From positions 1 through 28,490 of the IMG/VR virus record IMGVR_UViG_3300003322_000945: DNA of 28,490 nt. The stretch is one strand, 5' to 3'. Shown piece after piece: positions 1 through 6,881 of this stretch. The first letter of the stretch is position 1. Each line of letters begins with the position of its first letter. The translations under genes and the position numbers were made by a program. Source of the DNA: a virus. The notes beneath the pieces are model-generated. The model did no database searches, was not told the origin of the DNA, and worked only from the letters and a program-made list of their open reading frames with translations.

Positions 1-1813
1 ACCCCGTCACGGATGTTATTGCCGGTGTAACTGTCTGCGATGAAATTGCTGTTACTAGTCCTTTTCCATTAACGGTTATAATATTTGATTGTGTCGCGCT
101 TCCGAATGTTCCTACATTAGAGTTTACAGTTGCAAGAGTAAATGTATTGGTATTATTCGCTGTACCATTGAAAGTACTTCCTGAGCTTGTTCCATCTCCC
201 GTTATTATTCCTATAGTGCGAGCTGTCTGCAATGCTGTTGCCGTTCCTGCATTGCCTGACACGGATGTTTGGTCACCAGTATTTGTTCCTGATATAGAAG
301 ATGTTCCAGCTACAGCCAACGAAGGAGTCGAAGAACCAGACAATGTAATACCATTAACAGTTGTCGGTGTAATAGCTCCAAGAGTCAATGTTATTGCTGG
401 AGTTGTCGTTGAATTCGCAACTGACCCGCTTACACCATTCGCTGTAACAACTGATACATCTGATACAGTTCCAGTTCCACCGCTGCTCGCTATAGGAACA
501 CCTTCTATATCCCAAGTATTCGTGGCTGTTTTATGTGCAGTTACAGTAACCCCTTTAATCGATACAGGGAAGCTCGCACCATCTGCCAAATTTAAAACTA
601 CACCACCAGGTTGATCTATTGTTAATCCTCCTGTCCCTTTATTCCTGATTAGTAGGTAAGTTCCTATAGGGAAGGCCACCGAAGCATTTGTAGGTATAGT
701 GTACGTCAAAGCAGACGCAGAGTTCATCTGAACTACTTTGTTTATATCTGTTAATGCACCTGTGTGGTTAGTTGTAAATTCTACATCAGGCCAAAGCAGG
801 TTAGTTTTCTCAGCGTCTAGCTCCGCTCCCATTGCCTGAACATCTGTAGCAGATATACCGCCAGATGGTGAGTAGGGTAGCATATTAGCAGTAGGTGTAA
901 AGTATTCAATTCCATTAGCGCTAGAATTGGCGCGCATCCATTGAAGTGAAGAACCTACAACAGTAAGTCCAGTGCCTCCTTTACCTATAGATATAGGTGT
1001 TGCGTTCCATGAGCCTGTAGATATAGTACCTAAAGTTGTAATATTGGATGATCCTGCCCATGTTGATAGTTGCGTGTTCTCAACATTACTTAATCCTACA
1101 TCCGACTTAGTTAATGATAGATCGATCTTAAATTGTGCAGGAGTTCTATTTATCCAAGCTCCCGATTTGCGTTGGATAATATCATCATTTGTAGGCGTCA
1201 ATCCGGCAATAGCAGATAAATCACTATCCAATGGTTGTTTCTCTGTATCGAGTTCTATAATAGCATTCTGCAGATCAATAGCAGATATATTACCCGATGG
1301 GGTATTAGTTATTTGAGAAGCTGTGTAATCCCCACTTGCAGCTACAACATCGCCTGATCTGCTAAATACGCTAGAAACACCACTACTACCATTACTACCT
1401 CCAATAAAATCAAATGCCGTTCCGTTGTAAACAAGCCAGTATACCTTACCTGACTCAATAACACCAACTGCATTGTTTATAGTCCTATTACCTATACTGT
1501 TAATATTTAATGTAGAGGCACCAGATGGAGCATTGGTAAAACGAACTGCAATTTTTAGATCCTCATATTCGGTTATTCCATTCCCTGCACCAAGTCCCTC
1601 ATTAATTATATAGGTGTTTGTTCCTGAAGCAGTATATACCTTTATATTCTCCTTAGCATAATTTACATCATCAAATACAGACCCAACACGCTGAGGAGAA
1701 AGCGTTTTACTTTTGATCTCATTGGTTATCTGTGTCTGTAGTTCGCTATTTGTTTTCTGTGCGAACGTTCCAAAGGAGAGGATTAATAGGGTAAGGCAGA
1801 TTAAATTTTTCAT
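1..1813 (-). CDS. large tail-fibre-like protein with signal peptide (partial)
   Basis: This is an open frame of at least 604 codons without a stop that leaves the window at its left edge, so the C-terminus is missing. The protein starts with a Sec signal peptide: Lys at position 3, a hydrophobic core over residues 4-17, and a likely cleavage after A18 in the T-F-A|Q context common in Bacteroidetes. The rest is low-complexity Gly/Ser/Thr/Asn-rich sequence typical of phage fibres, including the repeat-type motif GKGGTG, the phrase SFNG-like STFNGTANNTNT and several GSS/TSG runs. Its ATG overlaps the stop of the membrane-protein gene upstream (ATGA). By composition and position at the end of the structural module I infer a tail fibre or adhesin. 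The signal peptide is unexpected for a virion part assembled in the cytoplasm; a secreted or surface-displayed adhesin is the alternative. Confidence 0.75.
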   Translation of the reverse strand, partial: MKNLICLTLLILSFGTFAQKTNSELQTQITNEIKSKTLSPQRVGSVFDDVNYAKENIKVYTASGTNTYIINEGLGAGNGITEYEDLKIAVRFTNAPSGASTLNINSIGNRTINNAVGVIESGKVYWLVYNGTAFDFIGGSNGSSGVSSVFSRSGDVVAASGDYTASQITNTPSGNISAIDLQNAIIELDTEKQPLDSDLSAIAGLTPTNDDIIQRKSGAWINRTPAQFKIDLSLTKSDVGLSNVENTQLSTWAGSSNITTLGTISTGSWNATPISIGKGGTGLTVVGSSLQWMRANSSANGIEYFTPTANMLPYSPSGGISATDVQAMGAELDAEKTNLLWPDVEFTTNHTGALTDINKVVQMNSASALTYTIPTNASVAFPIGTYLLIRNKGTGGLTIDQPGGVVLNLADGASFPVSIKGVTVTAHKTATNTWDIEGVPIASSGGTGTVSDVSVVTANGVSGSVANSTTTPAITLTLGAITPTTVNGITLSGSSTPSLAVAGTSSISGTNTGDQTSVSGNAGTATALQTARTIGIITGDGTSSGSTFNGTANNTNTFTLATVNSNVGTFGSATQSNIITVNGKGLVTAISSQTVTPAITSVTG

Positions 1814-2283
1814 TCTTTTGGAGTTTCAATTTTTGCTTTTTTATCGATCGCCTGATTCAATTCCTTATTTGTTCGGCTATAGAATCTTAAAGCCAGGTCA
1901 AGGCCGCCATAACCAACGGTAGTAAATAGTATGGATATAACCATTTCATAAATAACAATCTTACTCAGAGCAAACAAACCCCAAAAGAATGTTACTTTCT
2001 CATTAGGTATTTCCAAAACATTAGGATCGATCGCCGGCCCTGCAATCAAGAATAGAAGCGTTATTGCGCCAAGCGTTCCATATATTCGAATCTGCTCCTG
2101 CAAAACAAAAGCTTTGAACCCAATATACTTCACACCACCGGATGATGCTTTTTCAGTCATTGATTTGCTTTTTGCTAAAAGCTGGAACAATAATCCAAGC
2201 GCAGAGCACCCGATTAATTTAAAGTATAGAAATAGTAACATATATTTTTGTGGTTTAGTAGGCTCTCCATTTTTCCGGATCAT
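1810..2283 (-). CDS. three-helix membrane protein, possible holin
   Basis: The product is 157 residues from the ATG at 2283. I prefer this start because the frame upstream of it overlaps the coding sequence of the preceding gene and encodes an Arg/Pro-rich stretch that looks non-coding. Three hydrophobic segments are visible, at about residues 14-37, 69-87 and 99-127, followed by a charged C-terminal tail rich in Lys and Glu. The gene overlaps its upstream neighbour by 29 bases and its downstream neighbour by ATGA, so it is translationally coupled to the fibre-like protein. Small size, three helices and a charged tail fit a holin, and no other lysis gene is visible, but no family signature was recognised. 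It could equally be a membrane partner of the secreted fibre-like protein. Confidence 0.6.
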   Translation of the reverse strand: MIRKNGEPTKPQKYMLLFLYFKLIGCSALGLLFQLLAKSKSMTEKASSGGVKYIGFKAFVLQEQIRIYGTLGAITLLFLIAGPAIDPNVLEIPNEKVTFFWGLFALSKIVIYEMVISILFTTVGYGGLDLALRFYSRTNKELNQAIDKKAKIETPKE

Positions 2284-2608
2284 TCCCGGGATTATCTGCA
2301 AATGCTTCCAGAATAGTACCCTTTGGCCATAATTCAGGACCATCAGCACCTGGTATATATCCGGCAGATGTAAACCGCCATCTATTACCTTCTTGCGGAA
2401 TACCCATATTACCGGTGCCACCTGATACCGGCATCTGCGCATCCTCAGGGGCGGACGCTGGCTCAAATGGGACGGCCTTATAGCCCATAGCGGTGGCATT
2501 CTGATTCACTACATTTTTTATCTCATTGGCATCTTGATCCCTGAAATTTCTTCTCGGATTTGATGTTGGTAGCGTGTTATTTTTGTCTTCGTATGTTATA
2601 ACAGCCAT
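2255..2608 (-). CDS. hypothetical structural-region protein
   Basis: This is a 117-residue soluble protein with no membrane segment or signal peptide. The N-terminal half has a polar motif (NPRRNFRDQDANEIKNVVNQ, residues 18-37) that looks like a short helical attachment region. The C-terminal half is rich in Gly, Pro and Trp (WPKGTILEAF, then NPGNDPEKW), as in small tail-tip or fibre-associated proteins. It lies between the tail-terminator-like gene and the membrane protein, in the same orientation, and its 3' end overlaps the next start. I do not recognise a family. A virion accessory or fibre-attachment role is inferred from position only. Confidence 0.55.
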   Translation of the reverse strand: MAVITYEDKNNTLPTSNPRRNFRDQDANEIKNVVNQNATAMGYKAVPFEPASAPEDAQMPVSGGTGNMGIPQEGNRWRFTSAGYIPGADGPELWPKGTILEAFADNPGNDPEKWRAY

Positions 2609-2619
2609 GGCATCATTTT

Positions 2620-3225
2620 TTAGTTTTCCCCAAAATAATAATATCCTTCCTCACTTTCATGTAATTTCACAACTGTTTCAAAATCAGCTAATATTCGAGG
2701 CTGTACCGATCCATTAATTTCTACAGCCCTAACCTCAAATACAATTCTACCAGTCGCAGTACACACATTATCCTCTACTTTTGGATTGGCAAATCTTAAA
2801 TCAACAATCTGACGGCGTAATATAAAACCAGGCTCAAAACCAAGTGTTTTATATCTAGAATCCATCAGAATAGCCCGTATAACACCAACTAACCTATGCA
2901 TTTTACGCGTGGCTATAGCACTGCCATCAATCAACTTATCAACTTCTTTATACGATCTACCTTTTGTGTATACATCAATAAATATTGTATTTGCTCCATC
3001 AGACTGCAGCATGGTATTAGAGTCTAAATTAACTCTTGCAACGGTTATATTCACAGCATCATATTCCGATTCATTGAATGGAATAAATCGCTCCATGTAA
3101 ATTCTGGACTCAAATAACTTATCATACGTTAATTGGAATTGCATATCCAATTCATCCGCAATAATAACTCCTACTCTATCACGTATAATCTCAAATGACT
3201 GAGGACCTATAGCGTATTCAATCAT
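2620..3225 (-). CDS. putative tail terminator / head-tail joining protein
   Basis: The 201-residue product is a mixed alpha/beta protein. Its N-terminal helix region (IIRDRVGVIIADEL) is followed by strands, a central segment with TATRKMHRL-like helix (ATRKMHRLVGVIRAIL) and a strand-rich C-terminus (TGRIVFEVRAVEIN). This pattern (helix, strand carrying a scale-like IFIDVYTKG segment, helix, then paired strands) resembles tail terminator proteins that cap the tail tube and contact the head. Its ATG overlaps the stop of the head-completion-like gene upstream (ATGA). Position after capsid and connector genes supports a joining role. No catalytic motif is visible, and the assignment is by fold-like pattern and context, not by a recognised signature. 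Confidence 0.5.
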   Translation of the reverse strand: MIEYAIGPQSFEIIRDRVGVIIADELDMQFQLTYDKLFESRIYMERFIPFNESEYDAVNITVARVNLDSNTMLQSDGANTIFIDVYTKGRSYKEVDKLIDGSAIATRKMHRLVGVIRAILMDSRYKTLGFEPGFILRRQIVDLRFANPKVEDNVCTATGRIVFEVRAVEINGSVQPRILADFETVVKLHESEEGYYYFGEN

Positions 3226-3605
3226 AATTCTTCGTAGTTACTCAAAATAAAAACGATCAACCCAACAGTCTCATCCGGATGCCATTGCACAATGGCATAC
3301 TTGGCAGTTGTTCCAGTACTATCAGCCACCTCAACCGTGTGAGCCTCCATGTGTACAATACCATCCGAATTACGGACAGGATAGGCCAGATCTGTTAAAA
3401 ACTTTTCTGATACTGAAACATACGTTTGGAGTGAGTTTACTGGCGCACCTTCTCCTTGCTCATTCGGCAATGTAATTTTTGAAAATCTACCGTAAACCGC
3501 AGCTGTTTCACCTGAAGGAGCTGTGAATAACAATGCATGTCCACCGCCATTTGGATTTGACGTTATGCGTTCAATATCCCGCTTTGCTCTTTGTGCTATA
3601 TTCAT
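3222..3605 (-). CDS. putative head completion / head-closure protein
   Basis: The product is 127 residues from the ATG at 3605. A longer frame reaches 3716, but the extra 37 codons cross an intrinsic terminator and read like non-coding sequence, so the short start is preferred. The N-terminal helix (MNIAQRAKRDIERI) precedes a beta-rich body with GETAAVYGRFSKI and VQWHPDETVGLIVFIL, a small barrel-like composition seen in head-closure proteins that plug the portal. It is coupled by ATGA to the tail-terminator-like gene. Its start codon lies five bases after the U-tract of the upstream terminator, so its expression probably depends on read-through. The function is inferred from size, strand content and position after the capsid gene. 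Confidence 0.5.
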   Translation of the reverse strand: MNIAQRAKRDIERITSNPNGGGHALLFTAPSGETAAVYGRFSKITLPNEQGEGAPVNSLQTYVSVSEKFLTDLAYPVRNSDGIVHMEAHTVEVADSTGTTAKYAIVQWHPDETVGLIVFILSNYEEL

Positions 3606-3609
3606 AAAC

Positions 3610-3641
3610 AAAAAAATGCCCCAGCTTACCAGGCGGGGGCA
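3610..3641 (-). terminator. intrinsic terminator between head genes
   Basis: Read on the minus strand, TGCCCC at 3641-3636 pairs with GGGGCA at 3622-3617. A single A/G mismatch follows, then three more pairs and a short loop, and the hairpin is followed by seven T residues (3616-3610). It lies downstream of the stop at 3673 and ends only five bases before the ATG at 3605. Its form is that of a standard Rho-independent terminator acting on the leftward transcript. Confidence 0.8.
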
Positions 3642-3672
3642 CATGTTAAACCAATACCAATTCAAAAAACTA

Positions 3673-4110
3673 TTATCCTCCAATCCAAAGCTTGTACAGA
3701 TCGGCATAGGGCGCATTCTTTTCGAACTTAATTCCCCTTTCTTTAAGCTCTTTTTTAATCTGAGCTATACCAATCTGGTTATTATCTTCTTTTTCAGTTT
3801 CACGTGAAACATCAACTGATTCAACTTTTTCTGATGAAGGATCATTATCGGAGCTGCTATCCGAATCGCCACCCGTATCACTCGGAAGAGTATTTTCCGA
3901 ATCGCCACCCGTATCACTCGGAAGAGTCTTTACCGGTGTGCTTGGAGGATCGCATTTAACTTCACTTTCCAGTTCAATCAAATGCCCGCTTGATATCAAC
4001 CAATCTATATTCCGAGCCGGAAACATATCCTCGTTAACAATGGTCCCTGTGGTGTACTTTTTCTTACCCTTTCCTGTAACACACAGAGACTTTACTTTAA
4101 ATTCTCTCAT
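3673..4110 (-). CDS. capsid-associated protein with acidic repeats and HeH/LEM-like C-terminus
   Basis: This 145-residue protein has three parts. Residues 1-50 form a compact basic domain (FKVKSLCVTGKGKKKY, then DWLISSGHLIEL). Residues 62-85 are two near-identical 12-residue acidic repeats (TLPSDTGGDSEN and TLPSDTGGDSDS), followed by more Ser/Asp/Glu linker. Residues 112-145 (IAQIKKELKERGIKF and DLYKLWIGG) resemble the small HeH/LEM-type helical domain found in phage head and transcription factors. It follows the major capsid gene by ten bases and precedes a terminator, so it probably ends a capsid transcript. The arrangement suggests a flexible head-surface or neck protein; the precise role is unknown. 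Confidence 0.6.
   Translation of the reverse strand: MREFKVKSLCVTGKGKKKYTTGTIVNEDMFPARNIDWLISSGHLIELESEVKCDPPSTPVKTLPSDTGGDSENTLPSDTGGDSDSSSDNDPSSEKVESVDVSRETEKEDNNQIGIAQIKKELKERGIKFEKNAPYADLYKLWIGG
3861..3927. repeat. 31-bp perfect direct repeat, period 36 bp
   Basis: Positions 3861-3891 and 3897-3927 are identical over 31 bases and lie 36 bases apart, in frame with the gene that contains them. They encode the two TLPSDTGGDS units. Identity at the DNA level, including third positions, points to a recent in-frame duplication. Confidence 0.95.
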
Positions 4111-4120
4111 TAGACTTTTT

Positions 4121-5176
4121 TTAAGCCGCTACACCTCTGAACGTATAAATTGTGTCTATCGCTACAGGGATAGCCAGCGGAGCAGATTCAACAAATATCT
4201 CATGTGACTGATTCTTTTCATCAGTGTATTCACGAATGATGAATGCTCCTTTAGTAACCGGTTGTCCGGGTTTCAGTAATTGCGGAACTGCTGCGTATCC
4301 AATTTTGAAATTGGTGACTGTCGGCAACATTATTACCATTTTCGGGTCAATGTATTGAGTCAATACACCTGAATCCGGATGTTTATAATATTGCTCATAA
4401 GTCCATAGCTGAACTTTATACGTTCCCGCCGTAATTACACCATGCAAATTGGCGCCAGTGTTATCAACTCTCTGCGGTCCTGTAACCTGATCCAAATTCA
4501 AGTGGAAAAGATTTTGGCGGGAATTGAATTTAGCGTTATTCAAAAGGTCCTGCATGGCTTCTGTTCCAATGATAGCATTGAATACAGCGCCGGTTGCTTT
4601 ACCTTCTTTGCGCATGAATTGACACCCAGCCTCAAATAATGGGAATGGATCAATTGCATTGGCAAAATATTGGCCTGCACCTGGGTCAACCATTGACCCG
4701 CCTTTACGCTTGTAATCAATATCCTCACCCGCTCTCACCGAAACAACGCCATCATTGAAAATCTGAGCGCACTGTATCTCAACAGCTCTCTCGATTTTAG
4801 CCTGGATGTCGGCAACCTTCTCAGCTGTATCATTGATCAACTCTGCAAAAACTGCATCATCAATCTGTGTAGCTCCAAAAAGGCGATCATATAACTGCAG
4901 CTGCGTGATGTCCAAATATTCCTTGAAATATGGAGGTACGAAAAGCTTTTCAGTTGTACGGCTCCATGTGTTTCTGTTACCATCAGTCCCGCGGGCAACG
5001 TCTACAGCAACCCACTCATCACCTCGCTGAACTTCTATTGAAAGTTCCTTGGTGCTGGTCTCAACCGGAGTGAAAAACGACCGCAAGAAATTTGTTGTCG
5101 GCTGTCTCTCCTTATACACCGCAATTAATTTCTTGGTGTATAAACCGAATGCATCTGTTGTTGCTATATCTGCCAT
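4121..5176 (-). CDS. major capsid protein, lambda gpE family
   Basis: The 351-residue product matches the length and pattern of lambda gpE-type major capsid proteins. The N-terminal region carries the typical FLRSFF segment (fL...F), followed by VQRGDEWVAVDVARGT and FVPPYFKEYLDITQLQLYDRLFG. The centre has the helix of RAVEIQCAQIF plus the GAVFNAIIGTEAM segment. The C-terminal domain (VTNFKIGYAAVPQLLK, then SHEIFVESAPLAIPV) matches the barrel that closes the family fold. It follows the decoration protein and protease genes, the same order (protease, D, E) as in lambda. It forms the icosahedral shell. Recognition is by overall pattern and context, and I consider it secure. Confidence 0.9.
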   Translation of the reverse strand: MADIATTDAFGLYTKKLIAVYKERQPTTNFLRSFFTPVETSTKELSIEVQRGDEWVAVDVARGTDGNRNTWSRTTEKLFVPPYFKEYLDITQLQLYDRLFGATQIDDAVFAELINDTAEKVADIQAKIERAVEIQCAQIFNDGVVSVRAGEDIDYKRKGGSMVDPGAGQYFANAIDPFPLFEAGCQFMRKEGKATGAVFNAIIGTEAMQDLLNNAKFNSRQNLFHLNLDQVTGPQRVDNTGANLHGVITAGTYKVQLWTYEQYYKHPDSGVLTQYIDPKMVIMLPTVTNFKIGYAAVPQLLKPGQPVTKGAFIIREYTDEKNQSHEIFVESAPLAIPVAIDTIYTFRGVAA

Positions 5177-5239
5177 GTGACTAAAATTTTATTTGTATTT
5201 TATAAAAAATCCCTTTTTTTCTCGCTTTTGGTAAAAAGA

Positions 5240-5686
5240 TTACTCGTTATCCAATCTTGTCATTTCCTGATTCTGAGTAATCAGTTTAATGCCAACCGTG
5301 TCGGCACCGATACGATCTCTCAGGCGGCGACTTGATATAACGCTATCAAGGGTATCGGCACCGCTCAAAATCAACTGATCGGCAACAACATCTCCGGCAA
5401 CACAAAAGTAAACTTCTCCTGTATCACCCTCGTCAATTGTAACTGTATCCGCCACTACTCCCACTGGGAATTGGCTACCATCGTTAGCACTTGCAACCAG
5501 AGGTTTTAAAAGTCCTGTTGCGCTAACACGGCCAAGCAGTGTTCCAACCAACAACGTAACCGGGTCGTATGTTGAGTTAGTGTAGTTGCCTTTTTCATAT
5601 CGATTGCAACCAACAAATATTTTTGACGTGTCTGTGCGGATTATCGCTTGCTGGCCGGTATTAAGTACAATGGTTTGAGTGCTCAT
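5240..5686 (-). CDS. head decoration protein, lambda gpD-like
   Basis: The 148-residue protein has the gpD-type layout: an N-terminal arm (STQTIVLNTGQQ), then a beta-rich body with LLVGTLLGRVSATGLLKPL and the family-typical ANDGSQFPVGVVADTV, ending in GEVYFCVAGDVVADQL. Such proteins bind three-fold sites on the expanded capsid and stabilise it against internal DNA pressure. It lies between the protease and the major capsid genes, exactly where gpD is found in lambda-like heads. It has no signal peptide or membrane segment. The C-terminal extension after about residue 115 is longer than in lambda gpD. Confidence 0.8.
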   Translation of the reverse strand: MSTQTIVLNTGQQAIIRTDTSKIFVGCNRYEKGNYTNSTYDPVTLLVGTLLGRVSATGLLKPLVASANDGSQFPVGVVADTVTIDEGDTGEVYFCVAGDVVADQLILSGADTLDSVISSRRLRDRIGADTVGIKLITQNQEMTRLDNE

Positions 5687-5743
5687 GGAATGATTTTTTA
5701 TGTAAAGTAAACTTTAAAATCTAAAGAAATTAAATTTTTGGCA

Positions 5744-6823
5744 TTACTTTTTCTTGCCAAGACCTAAACGGGCATCCAAACTTGCCTCAAATTCAGCCAG
5801 TTTTTTTGTTTTAGGATCATCATCAGCCGCCTCCTCACCTTCTTTCTTGATCGTAGATGCATCAGGAGTTACTTTAGGCGCCGAATCATTCTTTGTTTTT
5901 TTCAATAACCCAGCATTCACAGATTTCAATGAAAGCTCTGCCATCTGTTTTTGTGTGAGCGGCTTACGCGATGCAATGGCTTTCTTTACTTCTGCCGGGT
6001 CGATCTCAGCAAAAACCATTATAGCATCAACACGATCAAATTCTGCATCCGCGCCATCTTTTTCACCTTCTGCTTTTGCTTGCGCATATACTGCCGGGAA
6101 TTTGGTTTTAAGTTCTTCCAGTGTCATATCTGTAATTTTTGGTTCGTCTGTTTGTTGGCTAGACTCATTTTTAGCGATCACCTTTGCTGCTGCCCTGAAG
6201 TCCTGAAGCGAGTTACATTTTTTAAAAGCCTCAATCTCTGCATTCAACTCGGCTTGTTTTGTCGGAGTCATTTTATTGATCTTTGAAACTAGACCTATTT
6301 TTTTAAGATCTGCCCCGGTTAATACAACCTCAATTCTTGAATCCATTGAAAATATATCCTTCAATTTCAGATTCTTTTCCTTGAATTGCGGTAATGACTC
6401 CAAAACTTCAATATCTGCACGGGCTCGTAACGCCTTTTCTAAATCCTTGTTTGTTTTCTGTAGCGTTATATCATAAACGCTATCCTTAAATTCTGCATGT
6501 TTTTCCAGCCATTGGGAATATGCTGCACGGTGTAAAACTGCCTGGGTAACATCTGAACATTCCACACGTTCAGCTGGAACATAGCACATCGCAAAAAAAC
6601 CAGATGAGTGCATCATAGCGCCACCTTTTATATAGATCTGATTTCCAAGCTCCTGAACCTTTTCAAGAATAGAAAGCATGTAATCAGGTTCTCCACCTTC
6701 AGTATTGACGCGCAACACAAGGTCCTCATCTTTATTATCTTTTGTTGCTTCTTTGATTTGGTCAAAGAAAAATAGGGTACTGTATTGCCCTATATGCCCC
6801 ATCAAAAGAATATCCTGTGCCAT
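5744..6823 (-). CDS. head maturation protease (ClpP/S49-like) fused to scaffold
   Basis: The 359-residue product has two parts. Residues 1-180 are a ClpP/S49-like serine protease: the core strand MAQDILLMGHIG, the LRVNTEGGEPD turn, the nucleophile region GAMMHSSG (68-75, likely Ser73) and a catalytic-type His in AVLHR (His98). Residues from about 230 to 359 are charged, Ala/Lys/Glu-rich and helical, with the EELKTKFPAVYAQAKAEGE segment typical of scaffold domains in phage protease-scaffold fusions. The protease would digest the scaffold and trim head proteins during maturation. Met185 or Met233 (codon at 6127-6125) could be an internal start for free scaffold, as lambda makes Nu3 inside gene C; that is inference. 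It lies between portal and decoration genes. Confidence 0.85.
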   Translation of the reverse strand: MAQDILLMGHIGQYSTLFFFDQIKEATKDNKDEDLVLRVNTEGGEPDYMLSILEKVQELGNQIYIKGGAMMHSSGFFAMCYVPAERVECSDVTQAVLHRAAYSQWLEKHAEFKDSVYDITLQKTNKDLEKALRARADIEVLESLPQFKEKNLKLKDIFSMDSRIEVVLTGADLKKIGLVSKINKMTPTKQAELNAEIEAFKKCNSLQDFRAAAKVIAKNESSQQTDEPKITDMTLEELKTKFPAVYAQAKAEGEKDGADAEFDRVDAIMVFAEIDPAEVKKAIASRKPLTQKQMAELSLKSVNAGLLKKTKNDSAPKVTPDASTIKKEGEEAADDDPKTKKLAEFEASLDARLGLGKKK

Positions 6824-6859
6824 TATGGTTGCGAATATTCCGAATAATCACAACTATTC

Positions 6860-6867
6860 CAAATTTA
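6860..6867 (-). promoter_or_regulatory. candidate -7 element before head genes
   Basis: TAAATTTG on the minus strand matches the Bacteroidetes -7 consensus TAnnTTTG and lies 36 bases upstream of the protease ATG. No TTG is present at the expected -33 distance, so the match is partial and may be chance in AT-rich sequence. Confidence 0.3.
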
Positions 6868-6881
6868 GGGTAAAAAATTTC

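Noticed and set aside
147-1316. Plus-strand open frames at 147-614 and 972-1316
   Set aside because: They lie antisense to the long continuous fibre-like frame on the minus strand, and their translations are Val/Pro-rich mirror products of Thr/Gly/Asn codons.
2284-2499. N-terminal extension of the three-helix membrane protein up to 2499
   Set aside because: It overlaps the neighbouring gene in another frame and reads as Arg/Pro-rich noise; the ATG at 2283 is followed directly by a sensible protein.
3606-3716. Longer start of the head-completion gene at 3716
   Set aside because: The extra part crosses a strong terminator hairpin and overlaps the end of the upstream gene; the ATG at 3605 is adequate.
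5177-5239. Promoter or terminator in the 63-base gap before the major capsid gene
   Set aside because: The gap is AT-rich but has no TAnnTTTG match and no stem followed by a T run.
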